From: JACVRW01 sp963835705
GTDB taxonomy: Bacteria; Actinomycetota; Thermoleophilia; Solirubrobacterales; Thermoleophilaceae
Assembly (NCBI GenBank): GCA_963835705.1
Contig: CAWIGR010000004.1
Location: forward strand, 1 to 64,000
Direction: 5' to 3'
DNA length: 64,000 nucleotides
The notes beneath the pieces were generated by a model. The model worked only from the letters and a program-made list of their open reading frames with translations, had not been told where the DNA came from and searched no databases. This document shows positions 1 through 7,832 of this stretch, piece after piece; position 1 is the first letter of the stretch, and each line of letters begins with the position of its first letter. The position numbers were made by a program, and so were the translations under genes.

Positions 1-494
1 GATGTGGCGCACCGCCTCCACGACGTTGCCCGTGCCCGCCTCGCCCTTCGAGCGGATCATCGCGGCTGCTCTCGGCGATCCGCCGCAGCGCCTCGCCCAT
101 GTTCGTCGCGCCGCACACGAACGGCACCTTAAACGCCCACTTGTCGATGTGGTGCGCCTCGTCGGCCGGGGTCAGCACCTCGGACTCGTCGATGTAGTCC
201 ACCTCGAGCGCCTCGAGCACCTGGGCCTCGACGAAGTGCCCGATCCGGGCCTTCGCCATCACCGGGATCGACACCGCCTCCTGGATCTCCGCGATCTTCG
301 TGGGCTCCGCCATGCGCGCCACGCCGCCCGCCGCACGGATGTCGGCGGGCAGGCGCGTCAAGCGCCATCACGGCCGCGGCGCCGGCGTCCTCGGCGATCC
401 TCTCCGCCTGCTCGGCGGTGACCACGTCCATGATCACGCCGCCCTTGAGCATCTCGGCGAGGCCGCTCTTTACACGGAAGGTGCCTGTCTCCAT
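1..494 (-). CDS. pdxS: Pyridoxal 5'-phosphate synthase lyase subunit PdxS, N-terminal part, two frame breaks
   Basis: PdxS condenses ribulose/ribose 5-phosphate, glyceraldehyde 3-phosphate and ammonia (supplied by PdxT) to pyridoxal 5'-phosphate in the cytosol. The start reads METGTFRVKSGLAEMLKGG, then GVIMDVVTAEQAERIAEDAG, the invariant PdxS N terminus. The conserved peptide MIRSKGEAGTGNVVEAVRH lies at the window edge, so only about the first 165 codons are present. The frame is lost twice: one extra base near 357 (after AAAVMAL, where LPADIRAAGGVARMA continues in another frame) and one near 61 (before MIRSKGE). Both are +1 insertions in otherwise perfectly conserved sequence, so sequencing error is more likely than decay. 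pdxT would be expected downstream, outside the window. Confidence 0.9.
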
Positions 495-2477
495 GTGCCC
501 ACCCAGGATAAAGCCCGCGCGGCTCTACGGCCCGTCCAGCCAGCCGCCCGGCAGGGGGCGCCGCCACACGTGTCGACGAACGCTCCGTCGAGTTTGAGGA
601 ACTCGGAGAACTGGGTCGCGGCGGGGGGCTCGAAGGCGGTCAGGGCGTGCGGGTCGGCGCCCGACCCGGGCGGCACGTTCCCGGTCGGCGGAGCCGGGGT
701 GCCCTGGTCCCCGCGCGGCGGGCCGATGTCGTACACCACGAGCGCGTTGCCGCTCCACGGCAGGCTCGGAATGCGCCGGATGCCGTAGAACGGCCGCTTG
801 TCGCGGCTGCGGCCCGGGTCGAGCGCCGGCGTGCGCAGCCGGGCGCCGATCACGCGCGCCTCGACCTCCGTCGCGACGTTCGCCACCTGATGGTCGCCGA
901 ACGCCTCGTGCAGCAGCACGGTGTGGGGCGGCGTGTTCGGGTACGGGTTGCGCGTCATGTGCCAGGCGTAGCCGTTGGCCTCGCCGCGGTCCCAGAGGAT
1001 CTGGATCATCGAGGTGAGCAGGGCCCGCTCCACCCCGCCCCGGTAGCTCTCGTACAGGACCTCCTGGAAGGGAGCGAACGGAGTGGCGCGGGTGATGAGC
1101 AGGCTGAAGTTCATCGCCGGGACGATCAGCGCCGCCCGCTCGAAGTCGGGCGCCACCGCGGTGAGCGCCCCGCCGAGGATGCCGCCCTGGCTCGCGCCCG
1201 CGTAGAAGAGGCGCGCGTGTCGATCTTGCCGGCGAACTCGGGCCGCGACGCAAGGCCCTGCGGGTGCACCATCAGCCGCCCGAGGAACAGGAAGTTGAGG
1301 AAGCCCTGCTGGTTGCGGTCGGCGAGCGTCCGGAAGCGGGACAGGTCCTCCGACAGTGCGAACACGTTCGGCAGGTCCTCCGCGGACATGCCGGACCAGT
1401 CCGTGGCGCAGGCCACGAAGTTCCCGGCCGACGCCAGCGGCGCCAGCGGCAGGACCGCCTCGGCGCCGCCCAGCAGGCCGTGGCCGAAGATCAGCGGCCG
1501 GCCGTTCGTGCCGGCCTCGGGCACCAGGCAGATGAAGCGCTCCACCTGGACGTTTCCCGCGCTGCGGACCGGCAGGCCCCTCCGGTTCAGGCGGAAGCGC
1601 GACCCCGGCGGGCAGCCGGGCCGGTTCAGGAAGCACGGGATCGTGAACGTGCCGTCCACGCGCGTCACGTCGCCGAGGTCCTGCGTGCCGGTGACGCTGA
1701 AGGGCGGGGCCGAACCCTCCACCCGCAGGTCGCCCAGGTTGCGGTCGCCCAGCCCGGCGAAGGCGCGGTCGCGGATCGAGAGCATGCGGCCCGCGAGCGA
1801 CTGGCGGCTCGCCACGGTGAAGTCCCAGGCGAGGTAGAGCGTCGCGGCGGATGCCGGCCCGCTCCAGGGGGCGGAAGATGCCCTGGAAGTGGCGCGCGCG
1901 GCGCCCGCGCGCGAGGCCGCTGCGGAAGTGGCGGAAGTGGCGGCGGGGCCGAGCGCGCGGCCGCGCCGGTCCTTCAGGTTGCGCAGCGCGACGATGTAGC
2001 GCCGCCCCTCGCGCCAGTTGGCGCCCGGGTGGATCAGCAGCGTGCGCTCGCGCGGCCGCTCGGCCTGGGAGTCGAGCTCGGCCCAGATCAGCTGGCGGCG
2101 GCCGGTCTTCGCGTCGATCACGACGATCGGCGCGTTGCGGGCGAACGACCGCGCCATGTTCGTCACCGGCACGGCGCCGCTGCGGCGCAGGTCGAGGCCG
2201 GGCACGCGCGTGACCGCGATCTGGCCGGGGCTGAAGCCGTCCGAGCGGTTGTAGTCGGAGGCCCGCACCGGCTTGCCGGCGGCGTTGCGCGGCATCATCG
2301 AGTCGCGCAGGGCGAGCCGGCCGTCCTCGCGGAAGTGGTCGTTGGGCCAGGGCAGCAGGCAGTGGGCGGGATCGAGCGGGTCGCAGCCGCGCGGCGCCGC
2401 GGCGGGGCGGCGGGCAGCACGGCAATGCCCACCAGGGAGGCCCCGCACAGGCGCGGCAAGACTACCTTCCCCCTCAC
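470..2477 (-). CDS. Secreted alpha/beta-hydrolase-like protein, several frame breaks
   Basis: This is a putative exported hydrolase of about 660 residues, recoverable only by switching frames. The start at 2477 gives a signal peptide (MRGKVVLPRLCGASLVGIAV). The frame then shifts near 2400 into CDPLDPAHCLLPWPNDHF, which resembles the N-terminal domain of bacterial lipases that have a PFPND-type motif. Later blocks are a GHGLLGG oxyanion-like segment and, after a shift near 1215, FYAGASQGGILGGAL, whose GASQG is a nucleophile elbow. A local double shift lies around 1850-1950. The 3' end in this frame overlaps the pdxS start by 25 bases and is uncertain. The substrate is unknown. The number of shifts makes this either a pseudogene or a badly sequenced gene. 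Confidence 0.55.
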
Positions 2478-2505
2478 GAGGGACGCAGCCTACCCCAGCG
2501 GCTGG

Positions 2506-3357
2506 CTACTTCAGGCGAAAGGCCTTGATGCGATCCGCGTAGGCGGGCTCGTCCATCGCGTACACGCCGTAGGCGAGCGCCTGGATCACGCCCAGCAGGG
2601 CGGCGTGCGAGCGGACGAAGGCGGGGCTGTTCGACGAGTAGTAGAGCCGGTGGTCGGCCAGCTTCGCCACCTCCGAGAGCGTGGCGTCGGCGATCGCGAT
2701 CGTCGCGGCGTTGCGGTTGCGGGCGAGTTTCATGGCGCGGACCACGAGCGGGTGCGGGCGGCCGGCGGAGAAGCCGACCATCACGGTCTTGTCGTTCACG
2801 CGGCCGAGCTTGCCGAGGTTCTCCTGGCTCGGCGAGGCGACCACCTCGGCGCGCAGGTCGAGCAGCATCAGGAGGTGCCGCAGATAGCTCGCGAAGAACG
2901 CCATCTGGTCGGTGCCGCAGAGCACGATCCGGTCGGCGTGCGAGACGAGGTCGATCGCCGCGGCGACCTCCTCGCGGTCCACCTTGCGGGCGGTCTCGAC
3001 CATGTTGGAGTGGTCGGCGGCGAGCGCCGCCTCGAACTCGGTCTGGTCGATCGGGAACAGCGGCGGGCTCGAAAGGTCATTATTCCCGCCGCCGCTCTCG
3101 CGCGCGCGGCGGTACTCGTCGCGCGCCGCCGCCTGGAGCTCGGGGAAGCCCTCGAATCCGAGCGCCTGGGCGAAGCGCACGACGGTGGAGCTCGAGGTGT
3201 TGGCCCGCCGGGCCAGCTCCTCGGCGGTGTGGAAGGCGGCCTCCTCGAGGTGGTCGACGATGTACTGGCCGACATCCTTCTGCGAGCGGGAGAATTCGTC
3301 GAAGCGCTGGCGGATCTCGTCGGAGAGCGTGAGTGCGGTCGTGCCCGTTCGCGTCAC
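2506..3357 (-). CDS. MurR/RpiR family transcriptional regulator
   Basis: This 283-residue protein has the two RpiR-family domains. The N-terminal HTH (about residues 10-85) includes TAEELARRANTSSSTVVRFA, and a SIS sugar-phosphate-binding domain follows (about 125-260) with DRIVLCGTDQMAFFASYL and GFSAGRPHPLVVRAM. Family members sense phosphosugars and control sugar or amino-sugar catabolism. It lies 34 bases downstream of the nucleotidyltransferase on the same strand, so the two may be co-transcribed. No clear Shine-Dalgarno sequence precedes the assigned start. The target genes cannot be told from the sequence. Confidence 0.87.
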   Translation of the reverse strand: MTRTGTTALTLSDEIRQRFDEFSRSQKDVGQYIVDHLEEAAFHTAEELARRANTSSSTVVRFAQALGFEGFPELQAAARDEYRRARESGGGNNDLSSPPLFPIDQTEFEAALAADHSNMVETARKVDREEVAAAIDLVSHADRIVLCGTDQMAFFASYLRHLLMLLDLRAEVVASPSQENLGKLGRVNDKTVMVGFSAGRPHPLVVRAMKLARNRNAATIAIADATLSEVAKLADHRLYYSSNSPAFVRSHAALLGVIQALAYGVYAMDEPAYADRIKAFRLK

Positions 3358-3391
3358 GGCCCCGGTTTTCGCCGGAGCTCGTGAAGTTCCT

Positions 3392-4108
3392 TCAGGACCA
3401 GACCTTCCAGGGGGCCTTTCCCTCGGCCCAGAGGTCGTTCAGGAGGACCGCGTCCTTGTAGGTGTCCATGCAGTCCCAGAAGCCCTGGTGGCGGAAGGCG
3501 CGCAGCTGGTCCTCGGTCGCGAGGCGCTCCAGCGGGTCGCGCTCGAGCACGGAGTCCGGGCCGATGTAGTCGAGCGCGCCGGGCTCGAAGCAGAAGAAGC
3601 CGCCGTTGATCCAGCCCTCGTAGCGGGGCTTCTCGGTGAAGCCGCTCACGTGGCCGTCGCCGTTCAGCTCGGCCACGCCGAACTGCAGCTCAGGCTGGAC
3701 GACCGTCATGGTGGCAAGCGCCTCGTGACGCTCGTGGAAGCCGAGCAGGTCCGCGAGGTCGATGTCGGCGACGCCGTCGGCGTAGGTGGCGCAGAAGCGC
3801 TCGCCGTGGAGGTGGTCGGCCACCCGCGCGATGCGGCCGCCGGTCGGGGTGTCTTCGCCGGTCTGGACGCAGGCGATCTCGAGGCCTTCCGGGAGCCCGT
3901 CGTTCTCGACGAAGGCGTCGATCAGCTCGGCCCTGTGACCCGTGCACAGGACGAAGCGCTCGAAGCCCTGCTCCGCATAGATCCGGATGACGTGCCAGAG
4001 GATCGGCCGCCCGCCGATCTCGACGAGCGGCTTTGGGATCGTCTCGGTGTGCTCCCGCAGCCGCGTGCCGCGGCCGCCGCAGAGGATGACGACGCTCGGA
4101 GCGCTCAC
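3392..4108 (-). CDS. rfbF: Glucose-1-phosphate cytidylyltransferase-like nucleotidyltransferase
   Basis: The protein transfers a nucleotide to a sugar 1-phosphate, most probably CTP to glucose 1-phosphate to give CDP-glucose for surface polysaccharide. It has 238 residues against about 257 for RfbF. Visible motifs are the nucleotide loop LCGGRGTRLRE (residues 9-19), the PKPLVEIGG sugar-binding segment, a catalytic-metal region around YADGVADID, GWINGGFF and the C-terminal WDCMDTYKD typical of RfbF. The GTG start has a CATAAT box at 4117-4122, 8 nt upstream, and no SD, which suggests a leaderless mRNA. The methyltransferase at 4608 may belong to the same glycan pathway. Nucleotide specificity is inferred. 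Confidence 0.85.
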   Translation of the reverse strand: MSAPSVVILCGGRGTRLREHTETIPKPLVEIGGRPILWHVIRIYAEQGFERFVLCTGHRAELIDAFVENDGLPEGLEIACVQTGEDTPTGGRIARVADHLHGERFCATYADGVADIDLADLLGFHERHEALATMTVVQPELQFGVAELNGDGHVSGFTEKPRYEGWINGGFFCFEPGALDYIGPDSVLERDPLERLATEDQLRAFRHQGFWDCMDTYKDAVLLNDLWAEGKAPWKVWS

Positions 4109-4116
4109 GGGCCGGG

Positions 4117-4122
4117 ATTATG
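4117..4122 (-). promoter_or_regulatory. -10 box CATAAT of a leaderless promoter (rfbF)
   Basis: CATAAT on the minus strand lies 8 nt before the GTG of the nucleotidyltransferase gene. With initiation 6-8 nt after the box, the transcript would begin at the start codon itself. Confidence 0.5.
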
Positions 4123-4150
4123 GCCCGCGGCGCCGCTTGCCGCGCCAGGC

Positions 4151-4492
4151 TCAGTCTCTGGAGAAGCGCGAGCCCAGCTTGTGCGCGGGCTCCTTCGCCT
4201 TGTCGACGACGCCGCTCGCGGTGCGCTGGACGCGGTTCTGCTTGCCGACCGGCACGCCGAGCACGCGGCGACGCGTGTCGCGCGCGGCGACCGCGATCCC
4301 GCCGGCGATCCCGGCGACCGCGGCTCCGGCTCCGGCCACCACCGCCGCCGTCTTGGCCTTGGAGCCACCGCTCTCCTGGCCGGTCTCCTGTGCGATGGGC
4401 TCGCCGTTCCCGCCAACCGCGGGTCCGTCCGTCTGGGCGGCCGCGCTCGTGGTCTCGTTCACCTTATCCGCGCTTTCCTCGCTCTGGCTCAT
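4151..4492 (-). CDS. Small Gly/Ala-rich protein with one hydrophobic segment
   Basis: This 113-residue protein is of unknown function. The ATG at 4492 is preceded by a good SD (GAGGAGGG), which favours it over longer upstream openings. The N-terminal half is acidic and polar (SEESADKVNETTS). A central segment of about 22 residues, mostly Ala, Gly, Val and Ile, could cross or enter the membrane. The C-terminal tail is basic and ends with KEPAHKLGSRFSRD. No enzymatic motif is visible. It lies 42 bases upstream of the nucleotidyltransferase on the same strand. Confidence 0.6.
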   Translation of the reverse strand: MSQSEESADKVNETTSAAAQTDGPAVGGNGEPIAQETGQESGGSKAKTAAVVAGAGAAVAGIAGGIAVAARDTRRRVLGVPVGKQNRVQRTASGVVDKAKEPAHKLGSRFSRD

Positions 4493-4593
4493 CCCGAGCC
4501 CTCCTCGTGGTCGAATGTGTCTTCGAGACGCATTACCCCGGTGGAGCGATCCAAACCGCCCGCGGGCTGCGCTTTGCCTTCCTGGGCCGGGCA

Positions 4594-4599
4594 TATGAT
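4594..4599 (+). promoter_or_regulatory. -10 box TATGAT of a leaderless promoter (methyltransferase)
   Basis: TATGAT lies 8 nt before the TTG start at 4608, with no SD sequence between them. The spacing matches the other leaderless promoters in this window. Confidence 0.5.
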
Positions 4600-4607
4600 G
4601 GCGCAGG

Positions 4608-5711
4608 TTGATCGACCACGACCGGATCGCCGAGGTCTACGAGGGCACCGTCGGCAGCCGCGAGTTCCAGCAGGTCTCGCGCCGCCGGATCCATTGGATG
4701 TGCGCGCAGGTAGGCGGTTCGGAGGTGCTCGACGTGGGTTGCAGCCAGGGGATCGCGTCGATACTTCTCGCGCGCGAGGGCCATCGGGTCATCGGCGTCG
4801 ACCGCGAGCACGAGGCGATCCGCGCAGCACGGGAGCGGCTCGACCAGGAGGAGGCGCAGGTCAGCGAGCGCGTGGAGTTCAGGGTCGGCGAGGGGCGGGC
4901 GGTGGGGTTCCCGAGCGCGAGCTTCGACGCAGTGCTGCTCGGAGAGGTCCTCGAGCACCAGCTCGACCCCGGGAAGCTGCTCGACGAGGCCAGGCGGGTG
5001 CTTCGGCCGGGCGGCCGCATGGTGCTGACCACGCCGTACGGGATCCACCCGTACCCGGACCACAAGGAGCCGCTCTACCTGAGCGCGCTGCTCGAGAGGG
5101 TGTCGTCGAAGCTGTCGATCGCCGAGATCGTCCTGATCGACCGCTTCGCCGGCATCGTGGCCGAGCGCTCGAAGGAGCGGGCGCCGCAGGTGTGGCGCCG
5201 TGCCCTGGGGGTGGCGGAGAGCCGCCTCGCCGACCAGGACGAAGCGGTGGAGAAGCTACGCGCCCTGGTGGGCGAGCTGCGGGAAGGCACCCGTGCACTC
5301 GAGCGCTCGCTCCAGGAGGAGGACCTCACGAAGCGGGCGACGGAGATCCAGCGGGACGCGGCCCAGCAGCGCCAGCAGGACCTGGAGCACAGGCTCGAGG
5401 ACGCGGAGGAGCGCGCGGCGGCGGCCACCTCCCAGAGAGACGACGCCCTGCGCGGCCTCGCCGAGACACGCGAGCGCCTCACCGCGGCCGAGCTCCAGCA
5501 CCGGATGTCCCTCGCGGACGCAATTCGCAAGGCGGACGACCTCGGGGCCGAGATCGAGACCCTCCGCAGCGAGCTGGAGGCCAGCGGTCAGAGCAACGCG
5601 CGGCTCGAGCAGGAGCTCGCCGCCATCCGCGGCCGGCTCGGTTACAGGATCGGGCGCTTCCTGCGGAGCCCGTTCCGCGGCCAGGATCGCGACGGAGCCT
5701 CAGCTCGCTAG
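4608..5711 (+). CDS. SAM-dependent methyltransferase with C-terminal coiled coil
   Basis: This is a 367-residue class I methyltransferase. The SAM-binding motif I is VLDVGCSQGIASILLAREG (about residues 40-58), followed by VIGVDREHEAI, and motif IV/post-motif segments LLGEVLEH and RVLRPGGRMVLTTPYG. After the catalytic domain (about 1-200) comes a long heptad-rich coiled coil (about 210-345), then a basic tail with YRIGRFLRSPFR. That layout is seen in methyltransferases encoded in glycan clusters, where the tail may bind membrane or a partner; the glycan role is inferred from the nearby sugar nucleotidyltransferase. The TTG start sits 8 nt after a TATGAT box with no SD. Confidence 0.8.
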   Translation: MIDHDRIAEVYEGTVGSREFQQVSRRRIHWMCAQVGGSEVLDVGCSQGIASILLAREGHRVIGVDREHEAIRAARERLDQEEAQVSERVEFRVGEGRAVGFPSASFDAVLLGEVLEHQLDPGKLLDEARRVLRPGGRMVLTTPYGIHPYPDHKEPLYLSALLERVSSKLSIAEIVLIDRFAGIVAERSKERAPQVWRRALGVAESRLADQDEAVEKLRALVGELREGTRALERSLQEEDLTKRATEIQRDAAQQRQQDLEHRLEDAEERAAAATSQRDDALRGLAETRERLTAAELQHRMSLADAIRKADDLGAEIETLRSELEASGQSNARLEQELAAIRGRLGYRIGRFLRSPFRGQDRDGASAR

Positions 5712-5959
5712 AGCCTTAGGCCCAGGGCGAAGCGCAGCCCGGTGCCCGGACTCAGCTCACGCTTCACCACATTCGCCAGGCGCCACTTCAGGCGCGCGAT
5801 CTCACGCCGGTTCGAGTCACGCCGGCGGTCCTCGCCGTCGCCGGCTTCCATGCGCCGCTGCTCGGCCACCAGCTTCTTGATCCTGTCGATCAGCCGCACC
5901 ACCTGGGGGCTCGGGCGGCCCTGTCCAGGAGTGCCTTCGGTCTGAATGTGGGGAGGCAT
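5708..5959 (-). CDS. Small basic helical protein of unknown function
   Basis: This is an 83-residue protein from the ATG at 5959. The middle (VRLIDRIKKLVAEQRRMEAG) and the following Arg-rich stretch are predicted helical and basic, suggesting an RNA/DNA-binding or coiled-coil small protein. No known domain is recognised. The SD is weak, and the frame stays open upstream (ASLEEQAW), so the start is uncertain. Its 3' end overlaps the methyltransferase stop by four bases. A perfect palindrome at 6018-6033 lies between it and the divergent gene at 6086. Confidence 0.45.
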   Translation of the reverse strand: MPPHIQTEGTPGQGRPSPQVVRLIDRIKKLVAEQRRMEAGDGEDRRRDSNRREIARLKWRLANVVKRELSPGTGLRFALGLRL

Positions 5960-6017
5960 GACGCGGACGTTGGCAACCCACGCCTGCTCCTCCAGTGAGG
6001 CCTGCACGTGACCGGCA

Positions 6018-6033
6018 GTACGGCTAGCCGTAC
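6018..6033. promoter_or_regulatory. Perfect 16-bp palindrome, candidate operator
   Basis: GTACGGCTAGCCGTAC is an exact palindrome in the 126-base space between the divergent genes at 5959 and 6086. Its position suits a dimeric repressor or activator controlling one or both. The cognate protein is unknown. Confidence 0.45.
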
Positions 6034-6085
6034 CAGGGTGCCGGGTATCTAGGAGCCGAAGCAGTCGGATATCGGGGAGGCAGTC

Positions 6086-6934
6086 ATGCGGAAGCTCTTT
6101 GCATTTCTTGGCGTCGTGACGCTCACGGCGATGGTCGCCCTGCCGGAAGGCGCGGCGCGACCGGGGCACGACGGCGACGAGGGCCAGAAGAAGGACGGTG
6201 GACACGGCGACGGCGCTTGCGGGAAGGCTCGTGGTCAGCGGGAGCGCGGCTACGAGGTGATCTTCGACGGGAGCCGGAAGTGCTTCGAGCGGTGGCGATA
6301 CGCGGGTGGCTCGTCGATAACGCTCCAGCGGGACGGCACGCTGAAGGCGGAGCCGGGTCCCCCGAACCTGGGCGTGTTGTGGTACGCGGCGAGGCCGTAC
6401 GGCGACTTCTCGCTGCGGCTGCAGTTCCGGGACGATTCGCCGATCGCTGGACAGCGGGCGAACAGCGGAGTGCAGGTGCGCTTCCCCGCCCCCCGGCCGC
6501 CGGTTCCGGGATGCCCCATGACGTTCAACGGGAACCCGCAGACCGCCAACCCCGAGGGCTGGATCGCGGTCAACTGCGGCCATGAGGTCCAGATCAACGA
6601 CTCGCCCGACGGGCCCCCGAACGACCCGCGCAAGACCGGATCGATCTACGGCTTCGCGGACCTCGATGCCGCACAGGCACGGACCACCCCCGCCGGAGTC
6701 TGGAACGACCTCGAGATCCGCGTCGTCGGGCAGCACTACACGGTCATCCGAAACGGAGTGACAATCAACGAGTACGAGAACCTCCCCGGCGTGCCGTTCC
6801 CGGGCCGGCCCAACGACCCCGACTCGAGTTCCCGCGGCCTGGTGGGCTACATCGGCCTGCAGGCCCACGGCGCGCCCCAGGATGTCGTGTCGTTCCGCAA
6901 CATCAGGATCCTGGACCTCTCAGACCAGGACTGA
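6086..6934 (+). CDS. Secreted DUF1080 / 3-keto-disaccharide hydrolase-like protein
   Basis: This 282-residue protein has a signal peptide (MRKLFAFLGVVTLTAMVALP), a His/Asp/Gly-rich linker and one DUF1080 (LamG-like beta-sandwich) domain from about residue 55. Landmarks are FDGSRKCFERWRY, the acidic FSLRLQFRDD strand, ANSGVQVRF, CGHEVQINDS and the terminal RGLVGYIGLQAHG with VSFRNIRIL. Family members bind or cleave glycosides outside the cell; activity here is inferred. An SD (GGGGAGG) precedes the ATG by 6 nt. Three cysteines could form disulphides. Confidence 0.8.
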   Translation: MRKLFAFLGVVTLTAMVALPEGAARPGHDGDEGQKKDGGHGDGACGKARGQRERGYEVIFDGSRKCFERWRYAGGSSITLQRDGTLKAEPGPPNLGVLWYAARPYGDFSLRLQFRDDSPIAGQRANSGVQVRFPAPRPPVPGCPMTFNGNPQTANPEGWIAVNCGHEVQINDSPDGPPNDPRKTGSIYGFADLDAAQARTTPAGVWNDLEIRVVGQHYTVIRNGVTINEYENLPGVPFPGRPNDPDSSSRGLVGYIGLQAHGAPQDVVSFRNIRILDLSDQD

Positions 6935-7057
6935 GCGAGGCGCGCAGACCCTCCGGGGGCGGCCTGGCCCGAGTGTGACGCATCGCACCACGCGGCCGGC
7001 GCGGAGGTGCGACCGTCGGTGCAGTAGCCGGATGCCGGCCCCCTCCAAAGGAGCTGC

Positions 7058-7366
7058 ATGTACCCCATCATCCGCCAGGCCACCGAGGACGATCATCGCG
7101 CCCTTCAGCGGCTCGCCGAGCTGGACAGCCAGCGGCCGCTCTCCATGCCGGCGCTGATCGCAGAGACTCGCGGGCTGCCCGCCGCAGCCATCTCGCTGGC
7201 CGACGGGCGCATCATCGCCGACCCGTTCGAGCACACCGCCTATCTGCAGCAGCTGCTGCGCTATCGCTACTCCGCTCGGCAGGCGTACGCGCGCCAGCCG
7301 TCGCTTTCCAAGCGCATGCGCGAGAGGTTGGGGATCGCGCCGGTCCCCCGGCCCAGCGACGCCTGA
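7058..7366 (+). CDS. Small protein resembling the N-terminal part of a GNAT domain
   Basis: This is a 102-residue protein with a strong SD (AAAGGAG, 7047-7053). The beginning, IIRQATEDDHRALQRLAELD, has the beta1-alpha1 pattern of GNAT acetyltransferases. The acetyl-CoA loop is absent, so it is not a complete enzyme. ADGRIIADPFEHTAYLQQLL follows, then an Arg-rich tail ending PRPSDA. It may be a stand-alone small protein in this lineage or a remnant. No function is assigned. Confidence 0.6.
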   Translation: MYPIIRQATEDDHRALQRLAELDSQRPLSMPALIAETRGLPAAAISLADGRIIADPFEHTAYLQQLLRYRYSARQAYARQPSLSKRMRERLGIAPVPRPSDA

Positions 7367-7387
7367 CCGGCATCCGCTCAGCGTCCT

Positions 7388-7422
7388 GCCCCTCCGCCGC
7401 CGGCCGGCCCTGGCGGAGGGGC
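7388..7422. terminator. GC-rich hairpin between convergent genes
   Basis: An 11-bp perfect stem (GCCCCTCCGCC with GGCGGAGGGGC) and a 13-nt loop lie between the 3' ends of the genes at 7366 (+) and 7440 (-). There is no U-tract, so it would be an atypical or Rho-aided bidirectional terminator. Confidence 0.5.
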
Positions 7423-7439
7423 CACCGGCGGCCTGTCGG

Positions 7440-7607
7440 TCACTGCTTCGGCCCGCTGTCCTTGCCCTCCAGCACGGCCAGCGCGTGCTGCAGCTTCTCG
7501 ACCTGCGCTTGGGCCTCCTGAGCCTCGGTATTGGCCCGCTCATAGCGTGCCTGGAAGCGCGAGATCTCCCGCTTCAGAACCTCTTCCGCGCTAAGTGCCT
7601 CTGCCAC
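7440..7607 (-). CDS. 55-residue coiled-coil small protein
   Basis: This short gene has a GTG start (7607) and a consensus SD (AAGGAGG) at the usual distance. The product begins MAEALSAEEVLKREISRF and continues as an almost uninterrupted amphipathic helix rich in Glu, Gln, Lys and Ala, ending LAVLEGKDSGPKQ. A single coiled coil implies an oligomeric or partner-binding role. It lies tail to tail with the gene at 7058 and diverges from the haem peroxidase. No homologue is recognised. Confidence 0.65.
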   Translation of the reverse strand: MAEALSAEEVLKREISRFQARYERANTEAQEAQAQVEKLQHALAVLEGKDSGPKQ

Positions 7608-7832
7608 TGATCCTCCTTCCGCCGACTGTCAGCTCACGCGCCCAGCATGGTCTTCGACACGTCGGTGACTATCGCATGCGGTGGCCCGGGGAGACTTTTC
7701 GGGCCAACGCTGCTGGCGATCGGGGCACTGCCCAACGCTGACCGAGGCCGTGTCGCGCTGCTGGACTGGTCATTCTCTCCTGCTAACGATCGGGATGCCG
7801 TCGAAATCCGGATCCCGCTGGGAAGGAGCGCA

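Noticed and set aside
2912..5719. Very long open frames opposite or out of phase with real genes (for example 2912-5719 plus, 1264-3384 plus, 38477-40561 plus).
   Set aside because: They are low-complexity Arg/Gly/Pro/Ala translations on the antisense of well-recognised genes, a known effect of high G+C codon usage.
6973..6988. GTGTGACGCATCGCAC as another CRP-type site.
   Set aside because: The half-sites are imperfect and the spacing is 4, not 6, so it does not fit TGTGA-N6-TCACA.
7647..7832. An N-terminal extension of the haem peroxidase from the ATG at 7647.
   Set aside because: The 62 codons do not resemble the family and lack an SD, while the GTG at 7833 has GGAAGGAG in position.
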